Of a stretch of 64,000 nucleotides of DNA, positions 8,882-17,718 are shown one piece after another. The notes beneath the pieces are model-generated. The model had not been told where the DNA came from and did no database searches. It saw only the letters and a program-made list of their open reading frames with translations. The stretch is taken from assembly GCF_900582195.1 (NCBI RefSeq), contig NZ_UTHA01000001.1, positions 868,001 through 932,000 of the forward strand, in the 5' to 3' direction. Both the position numbers and the translations under genes were made by a program. Source of the stretch: Pseudomonas viridiflava. Lineage in GTDB: Bacteria > Pseudomonadota > Gammaproteobacteria > Pseudomonadales > Pseudomonadaceae. Numbering within the stretch: position 1 is the stretch's first letter; each line of letters starts with the position of its first letter.

Positions 8882-9976
8882 ATGACGCCCCTAGAACGAT
8901 ACCAAGCTGATCTGAAACGCCCGGACTTCTTCCATGACGCCGCGCAGGAAACTGCTGTGCGTCATTTGCAGCGTCTGTACGAGGATCTGATCGCCGCCGA
9001 TCAGAACAAGCCGGGTCTGCTGAGCAAGCTGTTCGGCAAAAAGGATCAGGCGCCGGTCAAGGGCCTGTATTTCTGGGGCGGCGTAGGTCGCGGCAAAACT
9101 TACCTGGTCGACACCTTCTTTGAAGCGCTGCCGTTCAAGGAAAAGACGCGCACCCACTTCCACCGCTTCATGAAGCGCGTGCACGAAGAAATGAAAACCC
9201 TCGGCGGCGAGAAAAACCCGCTGACCATCATCGCCAAGCGTTTCGCGACCGAGTCGCGGGTGATCTGCTTCGATGAATTCTTCGTCTCCGACATCACTGA
9301 CGCGATGATCCTCGGCACGCTGATGGAAGAACTGTTCAAGAACGGCGTGACCCTGGTCGCGACCTCGAACATCGTTCCGGACGGTCTGTACAAGGACGGT
9401 CTGCAACGTGCGCGCTTCTTGCCAGCCATTGCGCTGATCAAGCAGAACACCGAGATCGTCAACGTCGACAGCGGCGTCGACTACCGTCTGCGTCACCTCG
9501 AACAAGCGGAGCTGTTCCACTATCCGCTCGATGAAGCCGCTCACGAAAGCCTGCGCAAAAGCTTCAAGGCGCTGACGCCGGAGTGCACTGCCGCGGTCGA
9601 GAACGATGTTCTGATCATCGAAAACCGCGAAATCCGTGCCCTGCGCACGTGCGACGACGTGGCCTGGTTTGACTTCCGCGAACTGTGCGACGGCCCGCGT
9701 AGCCAGAACGACTACATCGAGCTGGGCAAGATCTTCCACGCCGTGCTGCTCAGCGGTGTCGAGCAGATGAGCGTCACCACCGACGATATCGCTCGCCGCT
9801 TCATCAACATGGTCGACGAGTTCTACGACCGCAACGTGAAACTGATTATTTCGGCTGAAGTCGAGCTCAAGGATCTGTACACCGGCGGCCGTCTGAACTT
9901 CGAGTTCCAGCGCACGCTGAGCCGTTTGCTGGAGATGCAATCGCACGAATTCCTGTCGCGGGCGCACAAGCCTTAA
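8882..9976 (+). CDS. zapE: Cell division ATPase ZapE
   Basis: A 364-residue AFG1-type P-loop ATPase. Walker A is GGVGRGKT (66-73) and Walker B is VICFDEFF (127-134), with the family's conserved HFHRFM segment near 92. In E. coli ZapE is recruited late to the constriction site and destabilises FtsZ polymers in an ATP-dependent way, mostly under low oxygen or stress. Here it follows trpS, upstream of rplM, as in other pseudomonads. It ends before a strong terminator. Confidence 0.95.
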   Translation: MTPLERYQADLKRPDFFHDAAQETAVRHLQRLYEDLIAADQNKPGLLSKLFGKKDQAPVKGLYFWGGVGRGKTYLVDTFFEALPFKEKTRTHFHRFMKRVHEEMKTLGGEKNPLTIIAKRFATESRVICFDEFFVSDITDAMILGTLMEELFKNGVTLVATSNIVPDGLYKDGLQRARFLPAIALIKQNTEIVNVDSGVDYRLRHLEQAELFHYPLDEAAHESLRKSFKALTPECTAAVENDVLIIENREIRALRTCDDVAWFDFRELCDGPRSQNDYIELGKIFHAVLLSGVEQMSVTTDDIARRFINMVDEFYDRNVKLIISAEVELKDLYTGGRLNFEFQRTLSRLLEMQSHEFLSRAHKP

Positions 9977-9993
9977 GCTGATTTCGGCAAAGA

Positions 9994-10023
9994 AAAAGGG
10001 CCTGCAATTGCAGGCCCTTTTTA
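9994..10023 (+). terminator. Terminator after zapE
   Basis: AAAAAGGGCCTGCA and TGCAGGCCCTTTTT form a near-perfect palindrome with a T tract. Confidence 0.9.
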
Positions 10024-10040
10024 TTGGCACTGATTTCCCC

Positions 10041-10130
10041 TGTGGGAGCGAGCCTGCTCGCGAAGGCAGTGTGTCAGCCAACAATTTTGTTGAATGTGAA
10101 ACCGAATTCGCGAGCAGGCTCGCTCCCACA
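10041..10130. repeat. REP pair (REPIN) 2
   Basis: TGTGGGAGCGAGCCTGCTCGCGAA at 10041 and its inverted copy ending at 10130, with about 43 bases between, lying between the converging zapE and glxA-like genes. Confidence 0.88.
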
Positions 10131-10154
10131 TTGAATTGCGCTGTTGCAGGAAAA

Positions 10155-11150
10155 TTATGCAGCTTGCTGAAACTGCTGCCGATACTGGTTTGGCGACAGT
10201 TCAGTGTGCTGGCGAAACAGCCGCGCAAAGAAACTCGCATCGTCGTAACCGACCTCATAACTGATGGTCTTGATGCTCTTGCGGCTGCCGGACAGTAAGC
10301 CTTTCGCCGTCTCGATGCGCAGCCGTTGCAAGTAATGCAGTGGCTTGTCGCCGGTAGCGGTCTGGAAGCGCCGCATGAAGTTGCGGATGCTCATGCCGTG
10401 TTCGCGGGCGACGTCTTCGAAACGGAACTTGTCGGCGAAATGCTCTTCGAGCCAGTGCTGGATCTGCAGGATGATCACGTCCTGGTGCAGCTTCTGCCCA
10501 CCAAAACCGATGCGTCCCGGCGCATAGCTGCGCTGCACTTCGTAGAGAATGTCGCGGGCCACGGCTTGCGCGACGTTGGCCCCGCAGAAGCGTTCGATCA
10601 AATAGATGTAAAGGTCGCAGGCCGAGGTGGTGCCGCCGGCGCAATACAAATTGTCGGCATCGGTCAGGTGCTTGTCCTGATTGAGATAAACCTTGGGGAA
10701 GCGCTCGGCGAAGGCATTGAAGAAACGCCAGTAGGTGGTCGCTTCCTTGCCGTTGAGCAGGCCGGCCTCGGCCAGCCAGAACACCCCGGTGGCTTCGCCG
10801 CACAACACCGCGCCGCGCGCGTGCTGTTCCCGCAGCCAGGGCAGGACTTGCGGATACCGGCTGCACAGCGTGTCGAAATCGTCCCAGAACGCCGGGAGAA
10901 TAATGACATCGGCGTTTTCCAGGCCGCCGTCGACCGGCATCACGACGTCACTGAAGCTGTTCACCGGTTTGCCGTCGGGACTGACCAGGCGCGTTTCGAA
11001 CGCCGGTGTCAGGCCGTGGCCCAGTTGTTTGCCATAACGCAGGCTGGCCAGATGGAAGAAATCCTTGGCTTGCATGAGAGTGGAAGCGAAAACCCGGTCG
11101 ATTGCCAGGATGCTGACGCGCCGCAAGGGCGTGGAGACGTGCTTGGACAT
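10155..11150 (-). CDS. GlxA family transcriptional regulator (DJ-1/PfpI + AraC)
   Basis: A 331-residue regulator. Residues ~10-190 are a DJ-1/PfpI (class I amidotransferase-like) sensor domain with Cys-117 in a CGEATGVFWLAEAG elbow. Residues ~225-325 form an AraC-type double helix-turn-helix ending with the family signature around SYEVGYDDASFFARLFRQ. Such proteins often control amino-acid, betaine or lipid catabolism. It is divergent from the acyl-CoA dehydrogenase gene, so it may regulate it; the ligand is unknown. The P. aeruginosa equivalent sits at the same place. Confidence 0.9.
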   Translation of the reverse strand: MSKHVSTPLRRVSILAIDRVFASTLMQAKDFFHLASLRYGKQLGHGLTPAFETRLVSPDGKPVNSFSDVVMPVDGGLENADVIILPAFWDDFDTLCSRYPQVLPWLREQHARGAVLCGEATGVFWLAEAGLLNGKEATTYWRFFNAFAERFPKVYLNQDKHLTDADNLYCAGGTTSACDLYIYLIERFCGANVAQAVARDILYEVQRSYAPGRIGFGGQKLHQDVIILQIQHWLEEHFADKFRFEDVAREHGMSIRNFMRRFQTATGDKPLHYLQRLRIETAKGLLSGSRKSIKTISYEVGYDDASFFARLFRQHTELSPNQYRQQFQQAA

Positions 11151-11280
11151 AATTCAACTTTTGTTTTGTTTTTATAAGGGAAAGTGGTCACCAGACGGCT
11201 GGATCGTCTTATTTTTTGTCGGATGTGTCCAGTGTCCTGTGTCAGAGGGGAGGCTTAGTCTCTGAAGGTCATCTCCCTCC

Positions 11281-11288
11281 AACAACAA
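11281..11288 (+). promoter_or_regulatory. Possible Crc/Hfq motif before acyl-CoA dehydrogenase
   Basis: AACAACAA matches AANAANAA and overlaps the region just upstream of the AAAGG ribosome-binding sequence of the acyl-CoA dehydrogenase mRNA, the classical site for Crc/Hfq repression of catabolic genes in Pseudomonas. No binding data. Confidence 0.45.
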
Positions 11289-11301
11289 AGAAAGGTGCCG
11301 C

Positions 11302-12438
11302 ATGATCCCCAGAACCTTGTTTAGCTCCGAGCACGAATTGTTTCGCGACAGCGTACGAACCTTCCTCGAAAAAGAGGCGGTGCCGTTCCATGCGCAATGG
11401 GAGAAACAAGGCCATATCGACCGCAAACTCTGGAACAAGGCAGGGGAGGCGGGGATGCTCTGCTCGCATCTGCCGGAAGAGTACGGCGGGCTGGGGGCGG
11501 ATTTTCTCTACAGCGCCGTGGTGATCGAGGAGGTCGGTAGATTGGGTTTGACCGGGATCGGCTTTTCGCTGCACTCGGACATTGTCGCGCCGTACATCCT
11601 GCATTACGGCAGCGAGGCGCTGAAGCACAAGTATCTGCCGAAACTGGTTTCGGGCGAGATGGTCACGGCCATCGCCATGACCGAGCCAGGTGCGGGCTCC
11701 GATCTGCAAGGTGTGAAAACCACTGCTGTACTGGACGGCGACGAATATGTGATCAATGGCTCGAAAACCTTCATTACCAACGGCTTTCTCGCGGACCTGG
11801 TGATCGTGGTCGCCAAGACTGATCCGAAGGCCGGCGCCAAGGGCACCAGCCTGTTTCTGGTGGAAGCGAATACGCCGGGTTTCGAGAAGGGCAAGCGTCT
11901 GGAGAAGGTCGGCATGAAGGCGCAGGACACGTCGGAATTGTTTTTCCAGGATGTGCGTGTGCCGAAGGAAAACCTGCTGGGGCAGGCCGGGGCAGGCTTC
12001 GCTTATCTGATGCAGGAGTTGCCCCAGGAGCGCCTGACCGTGGCCATCGGTGGCCTGGCATCAGCCGAAGCGGCGCTGAAATGGACGCTTGATTACACCC
12101 GTGATCGCAAAGCGTTCGGCAAGTCGATTGCCGACTTCCAGAACACCCGCTTCAAGTTGGCGGAGATGGCCACCGAGATTCAGATCGGCCGGGTCTTCGT
12201 CGATAAATGTCTGGAGCTGCACTTGCAAGGCAAACTGGATGTGCCAACAGCGGCGATGGCGAAATACTGGGGTACCGATCTGCAATGCAAAGTGCTCGAC
12301 GAGTGCGTGCAGTTGCATGGCGGCTACGGTTTCATGTGGGAATACCCGGTAGCCCGGGCGTGGGCGGATGCGCGGGTGCAACGGATTTATGCCGGCACCA
12401 ATGAAATCATGAAGGAGATTATTGCGCGCTCGCTTTGA
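11302..12438 (+). CDS. Acyl-CoA dehydrogenase (long-chain/LCAD-like)
   Basis: A 378-residue FAD enzyme that oxidises acyl-CoA to trans-2-enoyl-CoA in beta-oxidation or branched-chain degradation. Both family signatures are seen: AMTEPGAGSDL (~130) and the C-terminal QLHGGYGFMWEYPVARAWADARVQRIYAGTNEI. The position that carries the catalytic Glu in medium-chain enzymes (YEGT) is Ala here (YAGT). Glu-243 in the LPQERL segment matches the alternative catalytic Glu of long-chain and isovaleryl-CoA dehydrogenases. Divergent from the GlxA-like regulator. The substrate chain length is not determined. Confidence 0.9.
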   Translation: MIPRTLFSSEHELFRDSVRTFLEKEAVPFHAQWEKQGHIDRKLWNKAGEAGMLCSHLPEEYGGLGADFLYSAVVIEEVGRLGLTGIGFSLHSDIVAPYILHYGSEALKHKYLPKLVSGEMVTAIAMTEPGAGSDLQGVKTTAVLDGDEYVINGSKTFITNGFLADLVIVVAKTDPKAGAKGTSLFLVEANTPGFEKGKRLEKVGMKAQDTSELFFQDVRVPKENLLGQAGAGFAYLMQELPQERLTVAIGGLASAEAALKWTLDYTRDRKAFGKSIADFQNTRFKLAEMATEIQIGRVFVDKCLELHLQGKLDVPTAAMAKYWGTDLQCKVLDECVQLHGGYGFMWEYPVARAWADARVQRIYAGTNEIMKEIIARSL

Positions 12439-12439
12439 T

Positions 12440-12497
12440 GATCGTTCCCACGCTCTGCGTGGGAATGCCGCCGGGGACGCTCCGCGTTCCGCTTTGG
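12440..12497. repeat. Dispersed Pseudomonas repeat (TTCCCACGC-TCTG-GCGTGGGAA type)
   Basis: Two adjacent small hairpins, TTCCCACGC/GCGTGGGAA and GGACGC/GCGTTCC, form a sequence I know as common between genes in fluorescent pseudomonads. It starts at the acyl-CoA dehydrogenase stop and may help end the transcript. Confidence 0.6.
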
Positions 12498-12514
12498 TGG
12501 TGATCTGATCGGCC

Positions 12515-12580
12515 TCTTCGCGAGCAGGCTCGCTCCCACAGGGGATCACCGTACCTGTGGGAGCGAGCCTGCTCGCGAAG
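12515..12580. repeat. REP pair (REPIN) 3
   Basis: Inverted pair CTTCGCGAGCAGGCTCGCTC... and ...GAGCGAGCCTGCTCGCGAAG separated by about 17 bases, between converging genes. Confidence 0.9.
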
Positions 12581-12594
12581 CTTTCAGCGGTAAA

Positions 12595-13635
12595 TCAAGG
12601 CGCTGGGTTCGGGTGATCCTTGTGAATCGCCTCGATCCCTGCCAGCACCTCATCCGATAGCTTCAGATCAAAACTGGCAATGTTGCTGTCCAGTTGCTCA
12701 AGCGTCGTCGCGCCAATGATGTTACTCGTGACGAATGGTTGCTGAGTGACGAACGCCAATGCCATCTGCGCCGGATCCAGACCATGTTCACGGGCCAGCG
12801 CCACGTAGCGGCTGCACGCTGCCTCCGACTGCGCATTGAAATAGCGGCTGAAGCGGCTATAGAGGCTCAGACGACCTTTCGGCGGACGGGCGCCACCCTC
12901 GTACTTGCCTGAGAGGAAACCAAACGCCAGCGGCGAATAGGCGAGCAGGCCGCACTGTTCGCGGATGGCGATTTCCGCCAGGCCGACTTCGAAGCTGCGG
13001 TTAAGCAGGTTGTACGGGTTCTGGATCGACACCGCGCGCGGCCAGCCACGGGCTTCGGCCAAGGCGAGAAAACGCATGGTGCCCCACGGCGTTTCGTTGG
13101 ACAGACCGATGTGGCGGATCTTGCCGGCCTTTACTTGCTCGTCGAGTGCTTCGAGGGTGTCTTCCAGCGGCGTCAGGTTGGCTTCGATCTTGTGCTTGTA
13201 GCCCAGCTGTCCGAAAAAGTTGGTGCTGCGCTCCGGCCAGTGCAATTGGTACAGATCGATGTAGTCGGTCTGCAGGCGCTCGAGGCTGGCGTCCACCGCT
13301 GCGGTGATGTGCTGGCGGTTGTGGCGCAGGTTTTTGTCGCGGATGTAATCGATGGTGTTGCCGGGACCGGCAATCTTGCTGGCGAGGATCCAGTCGGCAC
13401 GGTCACCGCGGCTTTTGAAGTAGTTGCCGATGTAGCGCTCGGTGGTGGCGTAGGTTTCGGCTTTCGGCGGCACCGGGTACATCTCGGCGGTGTCGATGAA
13501 ATTGATCCCGGCTTCTTTGGCCCGTTCGATCTGGGCGAAGGCTTCAGCTTCAGTGTTTTGCTCGCCCCAGGTCATGGTGCCGAGGCAGATTGCACTCACG
13601 TTCAGGTCGGTACGGCCTAGCTGGCGATAGTCCAT
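12595..13635 (-). CDS. Aldo/keto reductase (Tas-like)
   Basis: A 346-residue NADP(H)-dependent aldo/keto reductase with a TIM barrel. The catalytic Asp and Tyr lie in the FIDTAEMYP segment (~45-55), the Lys in LASKIAG (~85) and the His after YQLHWPER (~125). It has the length and LGRTDLNVSAICLGTMTWGEQ beginning of the Tas/YajO group. I chose the ATG at 13635 since CAAGGAG stands 7 bases upstream; an earlier start at 13689 lacks family sequence. It converges with the acyl-CoA dehydrogenase. The physiological substrate is unknown. Confidence 0.9.
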   Translation of the reverse strand: MDYRQLGRTDLNVSAICLGTMTWGEQNTEAEAFAQIERAKEAGINFIDTAEMYPVPPKAETYATTERYIGNYFKSRGDRADWILASKIAGPGNTIDYIRDKNLRHNRQHITAAVDASLERLQTDYIDLYQLHWPERSTNFFGQLGYKHKIEANLTPLEDTLEALDEQVKAGKIRHIGLSNETPWGTMRFLALAEARGWPRAVSIQNPYNLLNRSFEVGLAEIAIREQCGLLAYSPLAFGFLSGKYEGGARPPKGRLSLYSRFSRYFNAQSEAACSRYVALAREHGLDPAQMALAFVTQQPFVTSNIIGATTLEQLDSNIASFDLKLSDEVLAGIEAIHKDHPNPAP

Positions 13636-13810
13636 CGGGTGCTCCTTGGGCAAAACAATCATAAAAGCAGGTTGAAATATTTTTCGCAATCTGCATAATT
13701 GCCGACCTCTTTCTGCAGTGGAAGTGATGCGCCGCCGCCGAAGAATCTTGCCGTTGAACGGACGCGCCGACCCGAGCCCCCGAAAGCGTCTGTATCCGGC
13801 TGCCTTTGAC

Positions 13811-13839
13811 TTGTCAAAGTACGCACTATTCAGTAAGAT
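13811..13839 (+). promoter_or_regulatory. Sigma70 promoter for rplM-rpsI
   Basis: TTGTCA (13811-13816), a 17-base spacer and TAAGAT (13834-13839) precede rplM by about 40 bases. The short leader after it could hold the L13 autoregulatory site known in E. coli, but I see no clear structure. Confidence 0.65.
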
Positions 13840-13880
13840 CCGCCGTCTAATTTACAGGGCGGCCCCTGAGGCTATAAAGA

Positions 13881-14309
13881 ATGAAAACTTTTACTGCTAA
13901 ACCGGAAACAGTAAAGCGCGACTGGTTTGTCGTCGACGCTGCTGGTCAGACCCTGGGTCGTCTGGCCACCGAAATCGCGAGCCGTCTGCGTGGCAAGCAC
14001 AAGCCTGAGTACACTCCTCACGTTGACACCGGCGACTACATCGTCGTAATCAACGCTGAGCAGATTCGTGTTACCGGTGCTAAAACCACTGACAAAATGT
14101 ACTACTCCCACTCCGGTTTCCCGGGCGGCATCAAGTCGATCAACTTTGAAAAGCTGATCGCTAAAGCCCCTGAGCGCGTGATCGAGACCGCGGTTAAAGG
14201 CATGCTGCCTAAAAACCCACTGGGTCGCGACATGTACCGTAAGCTGAAAGTCTATGCGGGCGCTGCACACCCACATACTGCTCAGCAGCCCCAAGAACTG
14301 AAGTTTTAA
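13881..14309 (+). CDS. rplM: 50S ribosomal protein L13
   Basis: The 142-residue L13 protein, the standard length, an early assembly protein of the large subunit that binds 23S rRNA. The family sequence begins [20 protein letters not shown] and contains the conserved [21 protein letters not shown] region. It forms a two-gene operon with rpsI 14 bases downstream. In E. coli L13 represses its own mRNA. Confidence 0.98.
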   Translation: MKTFTAKPETVKRDWFVVDAAGQTLGRLATEIASRLRGKHKPEYTPHVDTGDYIVVINAEQIRVTGAKTTDKMYYSHSGFPGGIKSINFEKLIAKAPERVIETAVKGMLPKNPLGRDMYRKLKVYAGAAHPHTAQQPQELKF

Positions 14310-14323
14310 CGGAATAGTACATT

Positions 14324-14716
14324 ATGTCGGCGACTCAAAATTACGGCACTGGCCGTCGCAAGACCGCAACCGCACGCGTTTTCCTGCGTCCGGGTACTGG
14401 TAACATCTCCATCAACAACCGTTCGCTGGAAAACTTCTTCGGCCGTGAAACTGCCCGCATGGTAGTTCGCCAGCCGCTGGAGCTGACTGAGACTGTCGAG
14501 AAGTTCGACATCTACGTCACCGTGATCGGCGGTGGTGTAAGTGGTCAAGCTGGCGCAATCCGCCACGGCATCACTCGCGCTCTGATGGACTACGACGAAA
14601 CCCTGCGTAGCGCTCTGCGCAAAGCTGGCTTCGTTACTCGCGACGCCCGTGAAGTTGAACGTAAGAAAGTTGGTCTGCGTAAAGCGCGTAAGCGTCCGCA
14701 GTACTCGAAGCGTTAA
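14324..14716 (+). CDS. rpsI: 30S ribosomal protein S9
   Basis: The 130-residue S9 protein, full length, including the conserved [12 protein letters not shown] start (~10) and the basic tail KRPQYSKR whose final Lys-Arg reaches the P-site tRNA. Co-transcribed with rplM; a terminator follows 20 bases after the stop. Confidence 0.98.
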   Translation: MSATQNYGTGRRKTATARVFLRPGTGNISINNRSLENFFGRETARMVVRQPLELTETVEKFDIYVTVIGGGVSGQAGAIRHGITRALMDYDETLRSALRKAGFVTRDAREVERKKVGLRKARKRPQYSKR

Positions 14717-14735
14717 TTCCGCTTCCACGTTCAAA

Positions 14736-14773
14736 AAGAACGCCCGCCTCCTCACGGAAGCGGGCGTTTTTTT
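14736..14773 (+). terminator. Terminator after rplM-rpsI
   Basis: AACGCCCGC/GCGGGCGTT stem with a 12-base loop and a long T tract. Confidence 0.88.
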
Positions 14774-14986
14774 ATACCTGCGATTTATCAAAGAATTGCG
14801 CTGCGACAACTTGCCACTTCCGTAGACCCCCTATACTACAAGGCTTGAGGGTAAGAGCTCCGGGTAATTCCCTTGTCAGAATTGGGGCTTTTCATTACCA
14901 TTCGGCAAAATTTTTATAAGTAGCATTTGATTTATTTAGTAGATGCCTGATTTAACAGGCCACAAAAGCTGATGGGAGAGGACTGA

Positions 14987-15580
14987 ATGAGCAATGACGG
15001 CGTGAATGCAGGCCGGCGTCGCTTCTTGGTAGCAGCCACATCCGTGGTGGGTGCTGCAGGAGCGGTGGGGGCTGCGGTCCCGTTCGTGGGGTCATGGTTT
15101 CCCAGTGCCAAGGCGAAAGCCGCCGGTGCACCGGTGAAAGTGAATGTCAGCAAAATCGAGCCAGGACAGCAGATGATTGCTGAGTGGCGCGGCCAGCCGG
15201 TGTTCATTGTCCGCCGTACCGAGGAAATCCTGGGGAATCTCAAAAAGATCGAGGGCCAGCTCTCTGATCCGACCTCCAAAAACTCCACGCAACCCACCTA
15301 TGTCGACCCTGAAGTGCGTTCGATCAAGCCGGAAATTCTGCTGCTGATCGGGATCTGTACACACTTGGGTTGCTCGCCAACTTTCCGTCCCGAAGTGGCA
15401 CCTGCGGATCTGGGCAAAGACTGGGTCGGTGGCTATTTCTGCCCTTGCCACGGTTCCCACTACGATCTGGCTGGCCGCGTCTACAAGTCGCAACCTGCGC
15501 CTTTGAACCTGCCAGTTCCCCCGCATTCCTATGAGACCGATGACCTGATTGTCATTGGCGTCGATACGGAGAAAGCGTGA
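14987..15580 (+). CDS. petA: Cytochrome bc1 Rieske iron-sulfur subunit
   Basis: A 197-residue Rieske protein of the quinol:cytochrome c oxidoreductase. The N-terminus carries a twin-arginine-type signal anchor (GRRRFL at about 9-14, then a hydrophobic helix to ~40). The [2Fe-2S] ligands are in CTHLGC (Cys-124, His-126) and CPCHG (Cys-152, His-155), with Cys-129 and Cys-154 for the stabilising disulfide. The petB start overlaps its stop by one base, so the three subunits are translationally coupled. Confidence 0.97.
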   Translation: MSNDGVNAGRRRFLVAATSVVGAAGAVGAAVPFVGSWFPSAKAKAAGAPVKVNVSKIEPGQQMIAEWRGQPVFIVRRTEEILGNLKKIEGQLSDPTSKNSTQPTYVDPEVRSIKPEILLLIGICTHLGCSPTFRPEVAPADLGKDWVGGYFCPCHGSHYDLAGRVYKSQPAPLNLPVPPHSYETDDLIVIGVDTEKA

Positions 15581-16791
15581 TGAGCAAGTTCATGGATTGG
15601 GTTGATGCGCGCTTTCCTGCGACCAAAATGTGGGAAGACCATCTCAGCAAGTATTACGCTCCAAAAAACTTCAACTTCTTCTATTTCTTCGGCTCTCTGG
15701 CGCTACTGGTGCTGGTCAACCAGATCGTCACTGGTGTTTGGCTGACGATGAGCTATACGCCGTCGGCAGAAGAGGCGTTTGCCTCTGTTGAATACATCAT
15801 GCGTGACGTCGAGTACGGCTCGATCTTGCGTCTGCTGCACTCGACCGGTGCTTCGGCGTTCTTCATCGTGGTTTATCTGCACATGTTCCGTGGTCTGCTC
15901 TACGGCTCGTACCAGAAACCGCGCGAGCTGGTCTGGGTCTTCGGCATGCTGATTTACCTGGCGCTTATGGCCGAAGCCTTCATGGGTTATCTGTTGCCTT
16001 GGGGTCAGATGTCCTACTGGGGGGCCCAGGTGATCATCTCGCTGTTCGGTGCGATTCCGGTGATCGGAAACGACCTGACCCAGTGGATTCGTGGTGACTA
16101 CCTGATCTCCGGAATCACCCTGAACCGCTTCTTCGCTCTGCACGTTGTCGCGTTGCCGATCGTGATTCTCGGTCTGGTGGTGCTGCATATTCTGGCGTTG
16201 CACGAGGTCGGTTCGAACAACCCTGACGGCGTCGACATCAAGAAGCACAAAGACGAAAACGGCATCCCGCTGGACGGTATTGCCTTCCACCCGTACTACA
16301 CCGTGAAAGACATTGTCGGTGTCGTGGTGTTCTTGTTTATCTTCTGCTTCATTGTGTTCTTCTTCCCGGAAATGGGCGGCTACTTCCTCGAAAAACCAAA
16401 CTTCGAGCAGGCTAACCCGTTCAAGACACCGGAGCATATTGCGCCGGTTTGGTACTTCACACCGTTCTACGCAATCTTGCGTGCGATCCCGGACAAGCTC
16501 ATGGGCGTGATCGCCATGGGTGCGGCAATTGCGGTGCTGTTTGTGCTGCCATGGCTGGATCGCAGCCCGGTGAAATCGATGCGCTATAAAGGCTGGATGA
16601 GCAAAATCTGGCTGGTGGTGTTCTGCATTTCGTTCGTGATTCTCGGCATTCTCGGTGTGCTTGCGCCGACGCCTGGGCGAACCTTGCTGTCGCAGGTCTG
16701 CACCTTCCTGTACTTCGCCTACTTCATTCTGATGCCGTTCTACACCAGGCTCGAGAAGACCAAACCGGTTCCGGAAAGGGTGACTGGCTGA
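15580..16791 (+). CDS. petB: Cytochrome b subunit of bc1 complex
   Basis: A 403-residue polytopic membrane protein with about eight helices, the quinone-reacting subunit of complex III that carries two b hemes. The family regions GYLLPWGQMSYWGA (~140) and the PEW-like loop PVWYFTPFYAILR (~290) are visible; the PEWY Glu is replaced by Val in PVWY, as is seen in several proteobacteria. ATG at 15580 overlaps the petA stop by one base; the preceding GTG is less likely as a start. Followed by petC with a one-base overlap. Confidence 0.97.
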   Translation: MSKFMDWVDARFPATKMWEDHLSKYYAPKNFNFFYFFGSLALLVLVNQIVTGVWLTMSYTPSAEEAFASVEYIMRDVEYGSILRLLHSTGASAFFIVVYLHMFRGLLYGSYQKPRELVWVFGMLIYLALMAEAFMGYLLPWGQMSYWGAQVIISLFGAIPVIGNDLTQWIRGDYLISGITLNRFFALHVVALPIVILGLVVLHILALHEVGSNNPDGVDIKKHKDENGIPLDGIAFHPYYTVKDIVGVVVFLFIFCFIVFFFPEMGGYFLEKPNFEQANPFKTPEHIAPVWYFTPFYAILRAIPDKLMGVIAMGAAIAVLFVLPWLDRSPVKSMRYKGWMSKIWLVVFCISFVILGILGVLAPTPGRTLLSQVCTFLYFAYFILMPFYTRLEKTKPVPERVTG

Positions 16792-17573
16792 TGAAAAAGT
16801 TATTTTTTGCTCTGATTTTTGCTGCGTTGCCTGTCCTGTCTTTCGCCGCTGAACACGGTGGACCGGAACTGGAAAAAGTCGATATCGACGTCTCCGACAA
16901 GGCTGCCCTGCAGGATGGCGCGCGTACTTTTGCCAACTATTGCATGGGCTGCCACAGTGCCAAGTTCCAGCGTTACGAGCGGGTTGCCGATGATCTCGGT
17001 GTTCCACACGAACTGATGCTGGAGAAACTGGTGTTCACCGGCGCCAAGATCGGCGATCACATGAACATCGGTATGCAACCGGCTGACGCCAAGACCTGGT
17101 TCGGCGCGGCACCGCCGGATCTGACCCTGGTGGCTCGTGTGCGTGGCACTGACTGGCTGTACGGTTATCTGAAGTCGTTCTACGAAGATCCGGCGCGTCC
17201 GTGGGGCGTGAATAATAAGATCTTCCCGAACGTTGGCATGCCTAACGTGCTGGTCGGTCTGCAGGGTCGCCAGGTTGTTGGCTGCAAGCAAGTACAGATC
17301 GTCGAAGACGGCAAGAAGCAATATGATCCGCTGACCGGTACGCCTCTGACCCATGAAGCGTGTGATCAACTGACCATCGTGCCGAAATCCGGTGCTCTGA
17401 ACGAAGAGCAGTTCGATGAGAAGGTCAAGAATCTGGTAACCTTCCTGGCTTACTCGGCTAACCCGGTTAAGCTGCAACATCAGCGCATCGGTACTTATGT
17501 CTTGCTGTACCTGGCGTTCTTCTTTGTGTTCGCCTACCTGCTCAAGCGTGAATACTGGAAAGACGTGCACTGA
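16791..17573 (+). CDS. petC: Cytochrome c1 subunit of bc1 complex
   Basis: A 260-residue membrane-anchored cytochrome c1 that accepts electrons from the Rieske protein. It has a signal peptide (1-20, ending SFAA), one heme-binding CMGCH at residues 51-55, an axial-Met region around NIGMQP (~90), and a C-terminal transmembrane helix (~235-255). It completes petABC, and a very long hairpin terminator follows. Confidence 0.97.
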   Translation: MKKLFFALIFAALPVLSFAAEHGGPELEKVDIDVSDKAALQDGARTFANYCMGCHSAKFQRYERVADDLGVPHELMLEKLVFTGAKIGDHMNIGMQPADAKTWFGAAPPDLTLVARVRGTDWLYGYLKSFYEDPARPWGVNNKIFPNVGMPNVLVGLQGRQVVGCKQVQIVEDGKKQYDPLTGTPLTHEACDQLTIVPKSGALNEEQFDEKVKNLVTFLAYSANPVKLQHQRIGTYVLLYLAFFFVFAYLLKREYWKDVH

Positions 17574-17597
17574 TACGCTTCAAGCATTGCTGTTAAT

Positions 17598-17681
17598 CGC
17601 GCGCGCCCAAGGGCGCCTCCGATAGCGCAACTCTGGTCAGCCAGAGGTTGCGGGAGGCGCCCTCTGGGCGCGCGCGTTTTT
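17598..17681 (+). terminator. Exceptionally long hairpin terminator after petABC
   Basis: Three nested paired arms: CGCGCGCGCCC (17598-17608) with 17666-17676, GGGCGCCTCC (17611-17620) with 17653-17662, and CGCAACTCTGG (17626-17636) with 17641-17652, closed by a TCAG loop and followed by a T run. About 31 paired positions with only small bulges. Confidence 0.85.
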
Positions 17682-17718
17682 CCGGTTCCGATAATTTCAA
17701 CAAGCGAGGAGGATCGCC

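Noticed and set aside
13806..13839. TTGACT at 13806 as the -35 element of rplM
   Set aside because: Its distance to TAAGAT is 22 bases, too long; TTGTCA at 13811 gives the standard 17.
15703..17007. 434-codon minus-strand frame over petB/petC
   Set aside because: Antisense to conserved cytochrome genes; its His/Arg/Gln-rich translation mirrors the membrane codons of petB.
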